A stretch of 64,000 bases of DNA from Paracoccaceae bacterium (GCA_004153385.1 SDAL01000003.1:186001-250000), one strand, 5' to 3'; positions 8,267 to 18,321 are shown, counted from the first letter of the stretch. Made by a program: numbers and translations. Notes: generated from the sequence alone by a model not told the origin.

Positions 8267-9301
8267 ATGGCGAAAGCATCGAACCCGCCTGTTAAACGGC
8301 TGCGTGTGGCGTTTCTTTTGGCGGACCGCTTCACACTTTCGGCCTTTGCAAATTTTGTGGATGTGCTGCGGCTAGCAGCAGACGACGCGGACCAGTCACG
8401 GCCAATCTTGGGGGATTGGACGGTGCTGTCAGACACGATGGAGCCTGTGCGCTCAAGTTGCGGTGTCCGGGTCAATCCCGACACCCAGCTGCGTCACGCG
8501 AGAGATTACGATTACATTGTCGTGGTTGGCGGCGTGCTGGGTGACGGGGTCACGCTAAGTGCGACAATGCTGGCATTCTTGCAGCAGCAGGCCGCAGCCG
8601 GAACGCCGCTGATTGGCCTGTGTACAGGCGTTTTCACCTTGCAGCGCCTTGGGCTTTTGCGCGGATATCGTTGTTGTGTCAGCTGGTTTCATCATCAGGA
8701 TTTTCTAGATAACTTCGAGAATGAAACCCCCGTCTCCGATCAGATTTTCGTCGTGGACCGTGACAGGATGACCTGCTCTGGCGGGCACGGTGCGGCGCAT
8801 CTGGCAGCCTTTTTGGTGCAACGTCATATTGGTCAGTCTGCGGCGATCAAAAGCCTGAATATCATGATGATCGATGACGCGATGGGCGGTGAAAAGGCCC
8901 AGCCAGGACAGCAGATGGGCAGACGCGCCACGGACGAGCTGGTGAAACGTGCCGTGTTGCGCATGCAACAAAACATTGAAGTGCCCCGGACAATCGAGGA
9001 GCTGTCCAAGGATCTTGGGGTTGGCCGCCGTACGCTGGAGCGTCGTTTTCTGGCTGATTTGAAGCAGACCCCGTTGAAATCCTATCTTGATTTGCGCTTG
9101 GAGCGGGCGCTGCAACGGTTGCGCGCCACCGATGCCTCTGTCACCGATATCGCACTGGCATGCGGGTTCTGTGATGGTCCGCATTTGTCGCGCACGATGA
9201 AAGCTGAACGCGGGATCAGCCCGAACGAATATCGCAAAGCACAAATCGGCCATGATGCAGCGGAGCCGACGGTCGGCGTTTTGTTGCCTCCGGCCGGATA
9301 G
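8267..9301 (+). CDS. GlxA-family AraC transcriptional regulator with DJ-1/PfpI-like domain (GbdR/SouR-like)
   Basis: A 344-residue regulator. The N-terminal half (about 10-195) is a GATase1/DJ-1-like domain with IGLCTGVFTLQRLGLL at the nucleophile-elbow position. The C-terminal half (about 225-330) is an AraC double helix-turn-helix with LSKDLGVGRRTLERRFL and SVTDIALACGFCDGPHLSR. In pseudomonads this architecture includes GbdR and SouR, activators of glycine betaine and sarcosine catabolism that sit near soxBDAG. Here the gene converges on exactly such an operon, so a role in sarcosine or betaine sensing is likely by inference. The ATG follows GAAGGAAC. Confidence 0.88.
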   Translation: MAKASNPPVKRLRVAFLLADRFTLSAFANFVDVLRLAADDADQSRPILGDWTVLSDTMEPVRSSCGVRVNPDTQLRHARDYDYIVVVGGVLGDGVTLSATMLAFLQQQAAAGTPLIGLCTGVFTLQRLGLLRGYRCCVSWFHHQDFLDNFENETPVSDQIFVVDRDRMTCSGGHGAAHLAAFLVQRHIGQSAAIKSLNIMMIDDAMGGEKAQPGQQMGRRATDELVKRAVLRMQQNIEVPRTIEELSKDLGVGRRTLERRFLADLKQTPLKSYLDLRLERALQRLRATDASVTDIALACGFCDGPHLSRTMKAERGISPNEYRKAQIGHDAAEPTVGVLLPPAG

Positions 9302-9311
9302 AACGCTTATG

Positions 9312-9347
9312 CACAAGGCCGGCCACGTACCAGTGACCGGCCTTGTG
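9312..9347. terminator. Bidirectional hairpin between the GlxA-family regulator and purU
   Basis: CACAAGGCCGG (9312-9322) pairs perfectly with CCGGCCTTGTG (9337-9347) over a 14-nt loop. It lies between the convergent regulator and purU stop codons. No clear U-tract follows on either strand. Confidence 0.6.
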
Positions 9348-9400
9348 ACATTACGCCTGAGGTTGCGGGCCTGATCATCCGCCTGTCAGGCGCGGCACGC

Positions 9401-10285
9401 TTATCCCATTCGTTCTGATGCAAATTCACCAGGGCTTGCAGGAAATACCACCGTTTTCGCATGGTTCAGAAAGACACGGTGATGGATATGGGCATGGATT
9501 GCACGCGCCAGAACCTGACTTTCGACATCCCGCCCCAAACTGACATAATCCTGCGCCGATTGGGCATGTGTCACGCGGATCACGTCCTGCTCGATGATCG
9601 GACCTTCATCCAGATCGGCGGTCACATAATGCGCCGTTGCCCCGATCAGCATGACGCCACGCTGATAGGCCTGTTTGTAAGGGTTTGCACCCTTGAAAGA
9701 TGGCAGGAACGAATGGTGGATATTGATGATCCGGCCGGACATTTTCTTGCATAACTTGTCTGATAGGATCTGCATATAGCGCGCCAGAACCACCAGATCG
9801 GCACCTGTTTCCTCGACCACCTGCAACAAGGCCGCCTCGGCGTCTTGCTTGTTTTCCTTGGTGACGTTGATGTGGTGGAACGGGATGTTGTGGTTCACCA
9901 CAACCTTCTGGTAATCAAGGTGATTGGAAATGACCCCCACGATGTCTACGGGCAAGGCCCCGATTTGCCAGCGATACAGCAGATCATTCAGGCAATGTCC
10001 GAAACGCGAGACCATGATCACGATCTTCAACCGTGTGGCCATGTCATGAAACATGTACTGCATTTTGAAACGTTCCGCGATGGGGGCGAACCGCTGCGAC
10101 AGATCGTCATACGTTTCGCCCTTTTCCGACAGAAACGAAAGCCGCATGAAGAACGTCCCGCTTTCACGGTCGTTAAACTGCGAGCTGTCGGAAATATTGC
10201 AGCCCTGATCGGCCAGAAACTGCGACACAGCGGCCACGATACCTGTGCCTGTCGGGCAGCTAACAGTTAGTATCTGATGATGCAT
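9401..10285 (-). CDS. purU: Formyltetrahydrofolate deformylase
   Basis: A 294-residue enzyme that hydrolyses 10-formyl-THF to formate and THF. An N-terminal ACT domain (LTVSCPTGTGIVAAVS, residues 6-21) is followed by a formyltransferase-fold catalytic domain with INIHHSFLPSFKGANPY and GATAHYVTADLDEGPIIEQD, which carry the conserved His and Asp. I chose the ATG at 10285 over a longer in-frame start at 10330, because GGGAGGA sits 8 nt before it and the longer version would overlap sdaA. It is the last gene of the sox operon, where it regenerates free THF from the methyl-derived C1 pool. Confidence 0.96.
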   Translation of the reverse strand: MHHQILTVSCPTGTGIVAAVSQFLADQGCNISDSSQFNDRESGTFFMRLSFLSEKGETYDDLSQRFAPIAERFKMQYMFHDMATRLKIVIMVSRFGHCLNDLLYRWQIGALPVDIVGVISNHLDYQKVVVNHNIPFHHINVTKENKQDAEAALLQVVEETGADLVVLARYMQILSDKLCKKMSGRIINIHHSFLPSFKGANPYKQAYQRGVMLIGATAHYVTADLDEGPIIEQDVIRVTHAQSAQDYVSLGRDVESQVLARAIHAHIHHRVFLNHAKTVVFPASPGEFASERMG

Positions 10286-10298
10286 AAGATATCCTCCC

Positions 10299-11708
10299 TC
10301 AGCACTCAGGCAAGTTGACTGCGATGCCACCTGTCGACGTTTCCTTGTATTTCAGGTTCATGTCCTGGCCGGTTTCCAGCATGACCTGAATACAGTTATC
10401 AAGCGGCATGAAATGTTGACCATCGCCGCGCAGTGCAAGGCTGGCCGCAGAAACCGCCTTGATCGCGCCCAAGGCATTGCGTTCGATACACGGCACCTGA
10501 ACCAGTCCCGCCGCCGGATCACATGTCATCCCCAAATGATGCTCCAGCGCGATTTCAGCGGCGTTCTCGATTTGCGCGTTGTTACCGCCCAAAGCCGCAC
10601 ATAGCCCGCCTGCCGCCATAGCGGCCGCCGATCCGACCTCGCCCTGGCATCCGACCTCTGCTCCGGAAATCGAGGCGTTGCTTTTGATCAGCCCACCAAT
10701 GGCTGCAGCCACCAGCAACAGATCGCGGCACCCTTGCCGCGTGGCCCCGATGCAGTGATCGCGGTAATAGCGCAAGACCGCAGGCACCACGCCTGCCGCC
10801 CCGTTTGTGGGCGAGGTCACAACCCGTCCGCCGGCTGCGTTTTCCTCGTTCACAGCCATCGCATAGACGCTCATCCAGTCATTGGCCTGATGGGGCTGTG
10901 CCAGATTGTTGCCACGCTCGGCTTGTAGTTTTTCATAGATCGCCTTGGCCCGGCGCTTGACCATAAGGCCACCGGGCAAGATGCCCTCCTGCACCAGACC
11001 ACGGTCGATACATTCATCCATCGTGCTTAGGATTGTATCGATCTTGCTGGTCAACGCGCCGCCGTGGAGCACACGCTCGTTGGCGAATTTCATCTGGGCG
11101 ATGGTTTTTGCGGATGTCTCGCCCATCTGCAGCATTTCGCGCGCTGTGGCGAATGGATAGGGATATTGCGGACCGTCTGTCGCGGGCTTGCTGTCTTTGG
11201 GGGCAGCTTTCTGGGCCTCCAGCTCTGCGGCCGTCACGACAAACCCACCGCCGACAGAGTAATAGGTTTGCTGATAATAGGCATGACCGTTTTTGTCGTA
11301 AGCCGTCAAAACCAGCCCGTTTGCATGGCCTGCAAGCGGTGGGCCCCAATCAAACACAAGATCTTTGTCAGGGTCGAAATGCAGTGGCTCGAACCCCTCG
11401 GGGCGCACCACACCTTCGCGCCGGACCTCTTCCTCCAGCCGTTCGGCCTGATCGGGATCCAGCGTGTGGGGTAGCAGCCCGCACAGGCCCAAGATGACAG
11501 CGCGATCGGTTGCGTGGCCTTTGCCGGTGAAGGCAAGCGATCCGTGCAGGCTGGCCCCAAGGCGATACAGATCCCCTGCCCCGGGAATGCGCTCTACTCC
11601 GCCGCGCAGATCATCCAGAAACCGCCCTGCGGCGACCATCGGCCCCATGGTGTGCGAGGAAGACGGACCGATGCCGATCTTGAATATGTCGAATACAGAT
11701 AGGAACAT
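10299..11708 (-). CDS. sdaA: L-serine ammonia-lyase, iron-sulfur dependent, single-chain
   Basis: A 469-residue L-serine dehydratase converting serine to pyruvate and ammonia. It has the beta domain first ([22 protein letters not shown]) and the alpha domain after about residue 190, with [37 protein letters not shown] and [18 protein letters not shown], which supply the [4Fe-4S] cysteines. Its start abuts the glyA stop with no gap, so translation is probably coupled. In this operon it drains serine made by GlyA into central metabolism. Length matches the E. coli SdaA/SdaB type. Confidence 0.96.
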   Translation of the reverse strand: MFLSVFDIFKIGIGPSSSHTMGPMVAAGRFLDDLRGGVERIPGAGDLYRLGASLHGSLAFTGKGHATDRAVILGLCGLLPHTLDPDQAERLEEEVRREGVVRPEGFEPLHFDPDKDLVFDWGPPLAGHANGLVLTAYDKNGHAYYQQTYYSVGGGFVVTAAELEAQKAAPKDSKPATDGPQYPYPFATAREMLQMGETSAKTIAQMKFANERVLHGGALTSKIDTILSTMDECIDRGLVQEGILPGGLMVKRRAKAIYEKLQAERGNNLAQPHQANDWMSVYAMAVNEENAAGGRVVTSPTNGAAGVVPAVLRYYRDHCIGATRQGCRDLLLVAAAIGGLIKSNASISGAEVGCQGEVGSAAAMAAGGLCAALGGNNAQIENAAEIALEHHLGMTCDPAAGLVQVPCIERNALGAIKAVSAASLALRGDGQHFMPLDNCIQVMLETGQDMNLKYKETSTGGIAVNLPEC

Positions 11709-12977
11709 TCACGCACCATAAATCGGGAATGCGTCACAGATTTCGCGCACTTTGGCGCGCACATCCGCTTCGACATCGGGGTTGCCATCAGGATGATCGA
11801 CCAGCGCATCCACGACACGCAAGATAAGCGTGCCGATCGTTTCGAATTCGTCTTCGCGGAAACCGCGGGTGGTGCCTGCCGAGGTCCCCAGCCGGATGCC
11901 GGAGGTCACAAACGGTTTTTGCGGATCATTGGGGATGGCGTTTTTATTACATGTCAGCCCTGCCCGTTCCAGCGCAGCCTCTGCGGCCTTGCCGGTCACG
12001 CCTTTGGGCTGCAAATCGACCAGAACCATGTGACAATCGGTGCCGCCAGAGACGATGCCAAGACCGCCCACCATCAACACATCGGCCAAAGCGCGTGCGT
12101 TTTCGATGACCTGTCGTCCGTAATCGCCGAATTCCGGCAAAAGCGCCTCGCCGAAGGCCACGGCCTTTGCAGCGATCACATGCATCAACGGCCCGCCCTG
12201 ATTGCCCGGAAAGACGGCTGAATTGATCCGCTTTGCCATATCGGCGTCATTGGTCAGGATGATACCGCCCCGTGGGCCGCGCAGTGTTTTATGCGTGGTG
12301 GAGGTGACCACATGCGCATGCCTCATCGGATCGGGATAATGGCCCCCCGCGATCAGCCCTGCATAATGGGCCATATCCACCATCAGATAGGCGCCCACCT
12401 CGTCTGCAATCTGGCGGAACGCGGCAAAGTCCATTGCACGGGGATAAGCCGATGCACCCGCCACAATCAGTTTCGGCTGCGTCTCGATGGCTTGCTGGCG
12501 CAGCTTTTCCATATCGATCAGATGGGTTTCGTCATCGACCGTGTAGGAGACGACATCGAACCATTTGCCGGACATCGTCACAGAAGAGCCGTGTGTCAGA
12601 TGCCCGCCATGGGCCAAAGACAGGCCCATGATCCGGTCACCCGGCTCCAGCAGGGCCAGAAACACGGCCTGATTGGCCTGCGCGCCCGAATGCGGCTGAA
12701 CATTCGCAAATTCCGCGCCGAAAAGACGCTTCACACGGTCGATTGCCACGGCCTCGACCGTGTCCACGTGTTCGCAGCCGCCATAATAACGCCGCCCCAC
12801 ATAGCCTTCGGCATATTTATTGGTCAGCACGGAGCCTTGGGCCGCCATCACATCACTCGATACGATGTTTTCAGAAGCGATCAGCTCGATCTGGCTTTTC
12901 TGGCGCGTCAGTTCTGCGGCTACGGCACACGCAATCACGGCATCTGATATGCCGGTGTCGGGAGCACGGTCAAACAT
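11709..12977 (-). CDS. glyA: Serine hydroxymethyltransferase (sox-operon copy)
   Basis: A 422-residue PLP enzyme interconverting glycine plus 5,10-methylene-THF with serine plus THF. The PLP lysine lies in [26 protein letters not shown] and [15 protein letters not shown] are family signatures. It sits between soxG and sdaA with a 19-bp gap after soxG and an AAGGGA ribosome site. Placement indicates a dedicated catabolic role: it joins the glycine and the methylene-THF released by sarcosine oxidase. A separate housekeeping glyA probably exists elsewhere in the genome (inference). Confidence 0.96.
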   Translation of the reverse strand: MFDRAPDTGISDAVIACAVAAELTRQKSQIELIASENIVSSDVMAAQGSVLTNKYAEGYVGRRYYGGCEHVDTVEAVAIDRVKRLFGAEFANVQPHSGAQANQAVFLALLEPGDRIMGLSLAHGGHLTHGSSVTMSGKWFDVVSYTVDDETHLIDMEKLRQQAIETQPKLIVAGASAYPRAMDFAAFRQIADEVGAYLMVDMAHYAGLIAGGHYPDPMRHAHVVTSTTHKTLRGPRGGIILTNDADMAKRINSAVFPGNQGGPLMHVIAAKAVAFGEALLPEFGDYGRQVIENARALADVLMVGGLGIVSGGTDCHMVLVDLQPKGVTGKAAEAALERAGLTCNKNAIPNDPQKPFVTSGIRLGTSAGTTRGFREDEFETIGTLILRVVDALVDHPDGNPDVEADVRAKVREICDAFPIYGA

Positions 12978-12996
12978 TGCAGTTCCCTTTCACAAC

Positions 12997-13551
12997 TCAG
13001 GCGGTTTCGGCAGCAAGCTCCTTGCAGCCGGTGTCCAGCAGATGCATCAGATGCGGCACAAAACTGTGCCAAATATCCATGCGGAACCGGTCTGGCGCGT
13101 CGCGCCACAACACCACCGTCACACCGTCAAACAAGGTGCGACGACCGGTGCCTGGCGCGATTTGATCGATATCGCGGGCACACCCCATGGTTAAAAGTGT
13201 GCTGGCCTTGGGGCCGGAAATCTCCAGCGTCAGTTCGCGCCCGGAGATGTCCACGATACTATGGGGATGGCTTTCATACACATCGCCACAGCGTGACAGA
13301 ATGCCTGCGGCCCCATCGGGGGTCCCGACCAACACCCATTCGTCAGGGCCAAGGCATAAAGCCTCCAACCCTTCGGTGCGGTCGCGATTGCCGATCTTTT
13401 GCGGCAAGCTCACGCCCAATGCGTCGTTGAGCGGTCCAAGCGCGCCGCGTGTGCGCAACACAAGTCGCGACACATCGGCCGCCTTGCTGACCCGAACGGC
13501 GCTGGTTTCCACCAGAACGCCCGGTTTTAGGGAAGAAATCGGTGCGGTCAT
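12997..13551 (-). CDS. soxG: Sarcosine oxidase, gamma subunit
   Basis: About 184 residues, the small folate-domain-like subunit of heterotetrameric sarcosine oxidase. Recognisable features are LVLRTRGALGPLNDALGV, LGPDEWVLVG, SIVDISGRELTLEISGPKA and the C-terminal DIWHSFVPHLMHLL. It packs against the alpha subunit and has no catalytic residues of its own. The frame has Met codons at 13557 and 13551. I prefer 13551 because GGAGG is only 1 nt from the first but 7 nt from the second. It follows soxA by about 15 bp. Confidence 0.93.
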   Translation of the reverse strand: MTAPISSLKPGVLVETSAVRVSKAADVSRLVLRTRGALGPLNDALGVSLPQKIGNRDRTEGLEALCLGPDEWVLVGTPDGAAGILSRCGDVYESHPHSIVDISGRELTLEISGPKASTLLTMGCARDIDQIAPGTGRRTLFDGVTVVLWRDAPDRFRMDIWHSFVPHLMHLLDTGCKELAAETA

Positions 13552-13566
13552 TTCCATGCCTCCGGA

Positions 13567-16557
13567 TCAGATTTTCAAACGGGCGTTATCGGGATCGAAG
13601 AACGTAACAGACGTTACTTTCGCCGAAATCGTGCGATCAAGCATCGGGATATGGACTGTCTCGCCCATCCGGTCATGCCCGCCTTCCACAAGCGCAAGCG
13701 CAATAGGCTGGCCCACCGCATCCGATGTGTAAGACGAGGTCACATGCCCCACCATTTTCATCGGAATCGGCTGGTTGGGGTCAAGCACGATCTGCGCGCC
13801 CTCTTCGAGCTTGCTGCGGTCGTCGGTCAACAAACCAACCAGCTGTTTGCGGCCTTGCGCGGTAAGATCGGGACGGGCAAGACCGCGCATCCCCACAAAG
13901 TCGGGTTTGTTCTTGCCTACGGCCCATGCCTGACCCGCATCATACGGGGTCACTGTGCCGTCGGTGTCCTGACCCACAATGATAAAGCCCTTCTCGGCGC
14001 GCAAAACGTGCATGGTTTCCGTGCCATAGGGGGTGATGTCGTATTGCTGGCCTGCGTCCCACAGGATGTCCCAAAGTTTCGCACCCATCGGGGCCGGAAC
14101 GTTGACTTCGAACCCGATCTCGCCGGTGAAGGACACACGGAAAAGACGCGCGGGCATCCCGGCAACGGTACAGTCCACACAAGACATGTGCGGGAAGGCC
14201 TCATCGGTCAGCTCGACACCTTCGACAAGCGGCGCCAGCAGTTTGGCGGCATTCGGACCGTTCAGCGCGATTGTCGACCATTGCTCCGTGGTGGAGGTCA
14301 GCCAGACGTTCAGATCGGACCATTCGGTCTGCAGGTAATCTTCCATCATGTTGAGCACGCGCGCCGCGCCACCCGTCGTGGTCGTGACGTGGAACTTGTC
14401 TTCTGTCAGACGGCCAATCACACCGTCGTCGCGGATGTAGCCGTCATCGCCACACAGCAGGCCATAGCGGCACCGGCCCGGCTTCAGCTTGGTCCAGGGG
14501 TTGGTGTACATGCGGTTCATGAACTCGACCGCATCGGGGCCCACCACTTCGATTTTACCCAAAGTCGAGGCGTCGAAAATACCGACACTTTTGCGCGTAG
14601 CGACACATTCACGCCGTACGGCCGCTTCCATATCCTCGCCCGGTTTGGGGAAATACCACGCCCTGCGCCATTGGCCCACAGGCTCGAACACTGCGCCTTT
14701 TGCCTCGGCCCATGGATCGATCTGGGTCTTGCGGGTCAGTTCGAAATGCGTACCCCGGTGATACCCGGCAAATGCCCCGAATGTGGTTGGGGTATAGGGC
14801 GGACGGAAGGTGGTCAGGCCCACTTGTGGCGGCTTTTTACCCAGTGCATCGGCTGCGATATTCAGGCCGTTGATGTTGGACATCTTGCCCTGATCTGTCG
14901 CCATGCCATTGGTTGTGTAGCGTTTCACATGCTCGATCGAGCGCATGCCTTCACGAACGGCCAGACGCAAATCTTTGGCGGTCACGTCATTTTGGTAATC
15001 GACAAACGCTTTGGCTTTGCCCGGGCTGCGGTCTGTCGGCAGCTCCTTGTGCGACACACCGTTGCCCGCGCGGTCATGGGTGACCGCGAATTCCAGCGCG
15101 TCTGCGGACTTGCCCAAAGCCAAAGCCACTTCGCGCCCCTTTGCTGCCCCGTCATTCAAGGCGGCCTCAATCCCCCACAGCCCGCGGCTTGCACCGGCAA
15201 TTACGCAATCTTCCGGCGTATCTTTGGGCAGGAAGGTGGTTTGGGTATCATCCCATGCCAGTTTGCCTTTGGTATGGGAAAACAGATGCAGCGACGGCGT
15301 CCAGCCACCCGACATAAGCACCGCATCACAAGAGATCATTTCTGCGGCGCCAACGGTATCGCCATTGACCGGATTGATCCGGATGGACGACACCCGCAGA
15401 CGGCCCGAGGTTGCTGTCGCAGTATGGCGCAGTTTCACAGGGATGCCACGTTTGCGGGCCGCCTCGATCAGATCATCGCGCACCTGCGGACGTGTATCGA
15501 CAATCGCCTGCACCTTGGCGCCTGCGTCGTGCAGATCGAAGGCGCTGAACCACGCGCTGTCGTGGCTGGTCAGGATCACCGGCCGGTTGCCCACCTTCAC
15601 GCCATAACGGTTAAGGTAGGTCTGCGCGGACCCCGCCAACATCACACCGGGGCGGTCGTTGCCGTCAAATACCAGTGGTTTTTCCAGCGCGCCTTGCGCC
15701 AGAACCACCTGCGTGGCGCGGATCCGCCACATCCGTTCGCGCGGCATGTCGGCCGGCAGAACCTGAAGGTGATCGGTCAGCTTCTCGACCAGGCCGATCA
15801 GGTTCTGGTGGTAATATCCGATCGCGGTGGTCCGCGTCATGATCTTCACACCCATGGATTTTAGCTCGGCCAGTTCCTGCTCCAGCCACTGCCATGCAGC
15901 CGTGCCGTTGATCTCTGCCTGCGGCTCTGACAGAAGCGTGCCGCCCATTTCCGAGTTTTCGTCCACCAAGACAACCCGCAGCCCGTCGATGGCTGCGGCA
16001 CGCGCTGCAGCAAGACCGGTGGGGCCGGCACCGATGACAAGCACATCGCAATGCAGGTTGCGCGAGGCATAGTGATCGGGATCTGGCTCGGTCGGGCTTA
16101 CCCCAAGGCCGGCTGCGGCACGGATGAAAGGCTCGTAGACCTTGTCCCAGAAGCTTTTGGGCCACATGAAGGTTTTATAGTAAAAACCGGCCGAAAACAG
16201 CATGTAGGCTGCGTCGTTCACAGCACCCACATCGAATTTCAGGCTGGGATATTTGTTCTGGCTGTTGGTTTCCAGACCGTCCCAGACCTCCTGAACGGTG
16301 GCGCGTGTATTGGGCTCGAACCGGCCCGGGCCGCGGCGGGTGCCGATCAAGGCATTGGGTTCTTCGGACCCTGCGGCAACCGCTCCGCGCGGGCGGTGGT
16401 ATTTGAACGACCGGCCCATGAGATGCACGCCATTGGCCAGAAGGGCCGAGGCCACCGTATCGCCTGCAAAACCTTTATAGGGCTTGCCATCGAAAGTGAA
16501 GCTGACGGGGCGGCTGGTATCAACCCGGCCCCGGTTGGCCACGCGGAATTTGCTCAT
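13567..16557 (-). CDS. soxA: Sarcosine oxidase, alpha subunit
   Basis: A 996-residue subunit. An N-terminal ferredoxin-like segment (GFAGDTVASALLANGVHLMGRSFKYHRPRG) and an NAD-binding Rossmann domain (VIGAGPTGLAAARAAAIDG near residue 176) are followed by a C-terminal GcvT-like tetrahydrofolate domain (from about 610: FEPVGQWRRAWYFPKPGED, then FTGEIGFEVNVPA). The heterotetramer demethylates sarcosine to glycine, passes the methyl carbon to THF as 5,10-methylene-THF and reduces O2 to H2O2. It overlaps soxD by 4 bp and has a GGAGACGAG site inside the soxD end. Length is standard for the family. Confidence 0.97.
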   Translation of the reverse strand: MSKFRVANRGRVDTSRPVSFTFDGKPYKGFAGDTVASALLANGVHLMGRSFKYHRPRGAVAAGSEEPNALIGTRRGPGRFEPNTRATVQEVWDGLETNSQNKYPSLKFDVGAVNDAAYMLFSAGFYYKTFMWPKSFWDKVYEPFIRAAAGLGVSPTEPDPDHYASRNLHCDVLVIGAGPTGLAAARAAAIDGLRVVLVDENSEMGGTLLSEPQAEINGTAAWQWLEQELAELKSMGVKIMTRTTAIGYYHQNLIGLVEKLTDHLQVLPADMPRERMWRIRATQVVLAQGALEKPLVFDGNDRPGVMLAGSAQTYLNRYGVKVGNRPVILTSHDSAWFSAFDLHDAGAKVQAIVDTRPQVRDDLIEAARKRGIPVKLRHTATATSGRLRVSSIRINPVNGDTVGAAEMISCDAVLMSGGWTPSLHLFSHTKGKLAWDDTQTTFLPKDTPEDCVIAGASRGLWGIEAALNDGAAKGREVALALGKSADALEFAVTHDRAGNGVSHKELPTDRSPGKAKAFVDYQNDVTAKDLRLAVREGMRSIEHVKRYTTNGMATDQGKMSNINGLNIAADALGKKPPQVGLTTFRPPYTPTTFGAFAGYHRGTHFELTRKTQIDPWAEAKGAVFEPVGQWRRAWYFPKPGEDMEAAVRRECVATRKSVGIFDASTLGKIEVVGPDAVEFMNRMYTNPWTKLKPGRCRYGLLCGDDGYIRDDGVIGRLTEDKFHVTTTTGGAARVLNMMEDYLQTEWSDLNVWLTSTTEQWSTIALNGPNAAKLLAPLVEGVELTDEAFPHMSCVDCTVAGMPARLFRVSFTGEIGFEVNVPAPMGAKLWDILWDAGQQYDITPYGTETMHVLRAEKGFIIVGQDTDGTVTPYDAGQAWAVGKNKPDFVGMRGLARPDLTAQGRKQLVGLLTDDRSKLEEGAQIVLDPNQPIPMKMVGHVTSSYTSDAVGQPIALALVEGGHDRMGETVHIPMLDRTISAKVTSVTFFDPDNARLKI

Positions 16558-16856
16558 TTCTCGTCTCCCGTCAGGGTAGAAAGCTCTGGACGCGGCTCGT
16601 CTGCCTTATATGTCGTCAAAAAGCGGTCTGTTACCGTGTTGCGAACAGCGTTGAAAAAACGCCCGCAACCGTGAAGATGACGCCAGCGTTCGTATTGCGG
16701 GCCTTTCACATTCGTGCGGATGAACAGATAGGATTCCCAATCTGAATCGCTCAGGCCGCCATGGTTTTCGGGGCGTGCGATATGGGCTTCGCCTGCGTGG
16801 GTGAATTCCAGCTCTGGCAGCGTTTCGTCGCAATAAGGACAATGGATCAAAAGCAT
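16554..16856 (-). CDS. soxD: Sarcosine oxidase, delta subunit
   Basis: A 100-residue zinc-binding subunit of heterotetrameric sarcosine oxidase. The expected zinc ligands are present: C6 and C9 in HCPYCDE, and H60 and C64 in WRHLHGCGRFF. It is 12 bp after soxB and overlaps soxA by 4 bp, consistent with equal production of subunits. A GGAGCG site precedes the ATG. This is sarcosine SoxD, not the sulfur-oxidation cytochrome of the same name. Confidence 0.96.
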   Translation of the reverse strand: MLLIHCPYCDETLPELEFTHAGEAHIARPENHGGLSDSDWESYLFIRTNVKGPQYERWRHLHGCGRFFNAVRNTVTDRFLTTYKADEPRPELSTLTGDEK

Positions 16857-16868
16857 AGCGAGCGCTCC

Positions 16869-18122
16869 TTAGTGTGCCACGGCCGCGGCGGCGGCCTCGT
16901 CGATCAGGCGGCCCGTGCGGAAACGGTCCAGTGTGAAGGGCGCGTTGATCGGATGAGGTTCGTTCTTGGCGATTGTGTGCGCGAATGTATGCGCCGCACC
17001 CGGTGTGGCCTTGAACCCGCCCGTGCCCCAGCCGCAGTTGACGTAAAGCCCCTCGACCGGCGTTTTGGAAATAATCGCCGAGCGATCCGGTGTGACATCC
17101 ACGATGCCGCCCCATTTGCGCAACATGCGCATGCGGTTGAACATCGGAAAGATCTCGGTGATCGCGGCCACAGTATGTTCGATCAGAGGCAGGCCACCGC
17201 GCTGGCTGTAGCTGGTATACTGGTCGGTGCCCGAGCCGATAACCAGTTCGCCCTTGTCGGACTGGCTGATATAGGCGTGCACGGCATTCGACATCACCAC
17301 ACAAGGGAAAATCGGCTTGATCGGTTCAGACACCAGCGCCTGCAACGGATAGCTTTCCAGCGGCATCCGCACGCCTGCCGTTTCCATCACGACCGAGGTA
17401 TGGCCTGCCGCAGACACGGCAACCTTCTTGGCCCTGATATAGCCCTTGTCGGTTTCGACACCGGCCACCGACCCGTCGGCATTGCGGCGGATGGCATTGA
17501 CCGAGCAGTTCTGGATGATATCGACACCACGCGCGGCCGCCCCACGGGCATACCCCCATGCGACCGCATCATGGCGTGCCGTGCCTGCGCGTTTTTGCAA
17601 GGCGCCGCCCACCACGGGATAGCGGGCATTGGGATCGATGCTCAGCGGCGGGCAGTATTCTTTGCACTCTTCCTTGGTCAACCACTGGTTGTCCACGCCG
17701 TTCAGACGGTTTGAGTGCACGTGGCGCTTGAAGCTTTGGACATCATGCACCGTATGCGCCAGCATCAGGACACCGCGGTTGGAATACATGACGTTATAAT
17801 TCAGCTCTTGGCTGAGGTCCTGCCACAGATCCAGCGCATGATCGAACAGCCGCGCGCTTTCGTCATAAAGGTAGTTGGACCGGATAATCGTGGTGTTGCG
17901 GCCTGTGTTGCCGCCGCCCAGCCATCCTTTGTCGATCACGGCGATATTGGTAATGCCATGCTGGGTGGCAAGGTAATATGCAGCCCCCAGACCATGGCCG
18001 CCTGCGCCCACGATAATGACATCATATTCTGATTTAGGCTGGCTGTCGGGCCACTGCTCTGTCCAGTTTTTATTCCCCGACAGGGCGTTTTTTAAAAGAT
18101 TTAAGGCGTTAAAACGCGACAT
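16869..18122 (-). CDS. soxB: Sarcosine oxidase, beta subunit
   Basis: A 417-residue flavoprotein of the DAO family, the subunit that oxidises sarcosine. The FAD-binding motif VIIVGAGGHGLGAAYYLA is at residues 35-52, GNTGRNTTIIRSNYL follows, and H184 in TARHDAVAWGY is at the position of the covalent FMN histidine in characterised enzymes. It is the first gene of the operon soxB-soxD-soxA-soxG-glyA-sdaA-purU, which spans about 8.7 kb with gaps of 20 bp or less. The ATG follows AGGGG. Expression is probably induced by sarcosine or betaine through the GlxA-type regulator at 8267-9301 (inference). Confidence 0.96.
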   Translation of the reverse strand: MSRFNALNLLKNALSGNKNWTEQWPDSQPKSEYDVIIVGAGGHGLGAAYYLATQHGITNIAVIDKGWLGGGNTGRNTTIIRSNYLYDESARLFDHALDLWQDLSQELNYNVMYSNRGVLMLAHTVHDVQSFKRHVHSNRLNGVDNQWLTKEECKEYCPPLSIDPNARYPVVGGALQKRAGTARHDAVAWGYARGAAARGVDIIQNCSVNAIRRNADGSVAGVETDKGYIRAKKVAVSAAGHTSVVMETAGVRMPLESYPLQALVSEPIKPIFPCVVMSNAVHAYISQSDKGELVIGSGTDQYTSYSQRGGLPLIEHTVAAITEIFPMFNRMRMLRKWGGIVDVTPDRSAIISKTPVEGLYVNCGWGTGGFKATPGAAHTFAHTIAKNEPHPINAPFTLDRFRTGRLIDEAAAAAVAH

Positions 18123-18217
18123 GGCAGGCCCCTGCTGTATTGAGCTTTCGCATCCTTTCTACCAACAATACGCAAGAGGGGTTTGTCCCATTACGCCACA
18201 TAATTTGGACAAAAGCG

Positions 18218-18236
18218 ACATTTGACATGGAAATGT
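18218..18236. promoter_or_regulatory. Candidate operator upstream of the sox operon
   Basis: ACATTT-GACATGG-AAATGT is a perfect 6+7+6 inverted repeat about 95-115 bp before the soxB start, in the 199-bp gap after the LysR gene. This is a plausible distance for an activator site. A second weak hairpin (TAACGC 18263-18268 with GCGTTA 18283-18288) lies near the LysR stop and may end that transcript. Confidence 0.4.
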
Positions 18237-18321
18237 TACCGGCCTTGTGACGCAAATCTTTATAACGCTATGCGTCAGGCGGGCGTTAAGGACGTGACAC
18301 CGGCGTCTTCTGGCAAGGGCA

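Noticed and set aside
13651-15864. A 737-codon open frame on the plus strand opposite soxA
   Set aside because: It is the antisense shadow of a high-GC gene; the soxA reading has clear domain motifs and operon overlaps, while this frame shows none.
13567-18122. Sulfur oxidation (thiosulfate Sox) genes
   Set aside because: The shared gene names mislead: flavin, folate and zinc motifs show heterotetrameric sarcosine oxidase.
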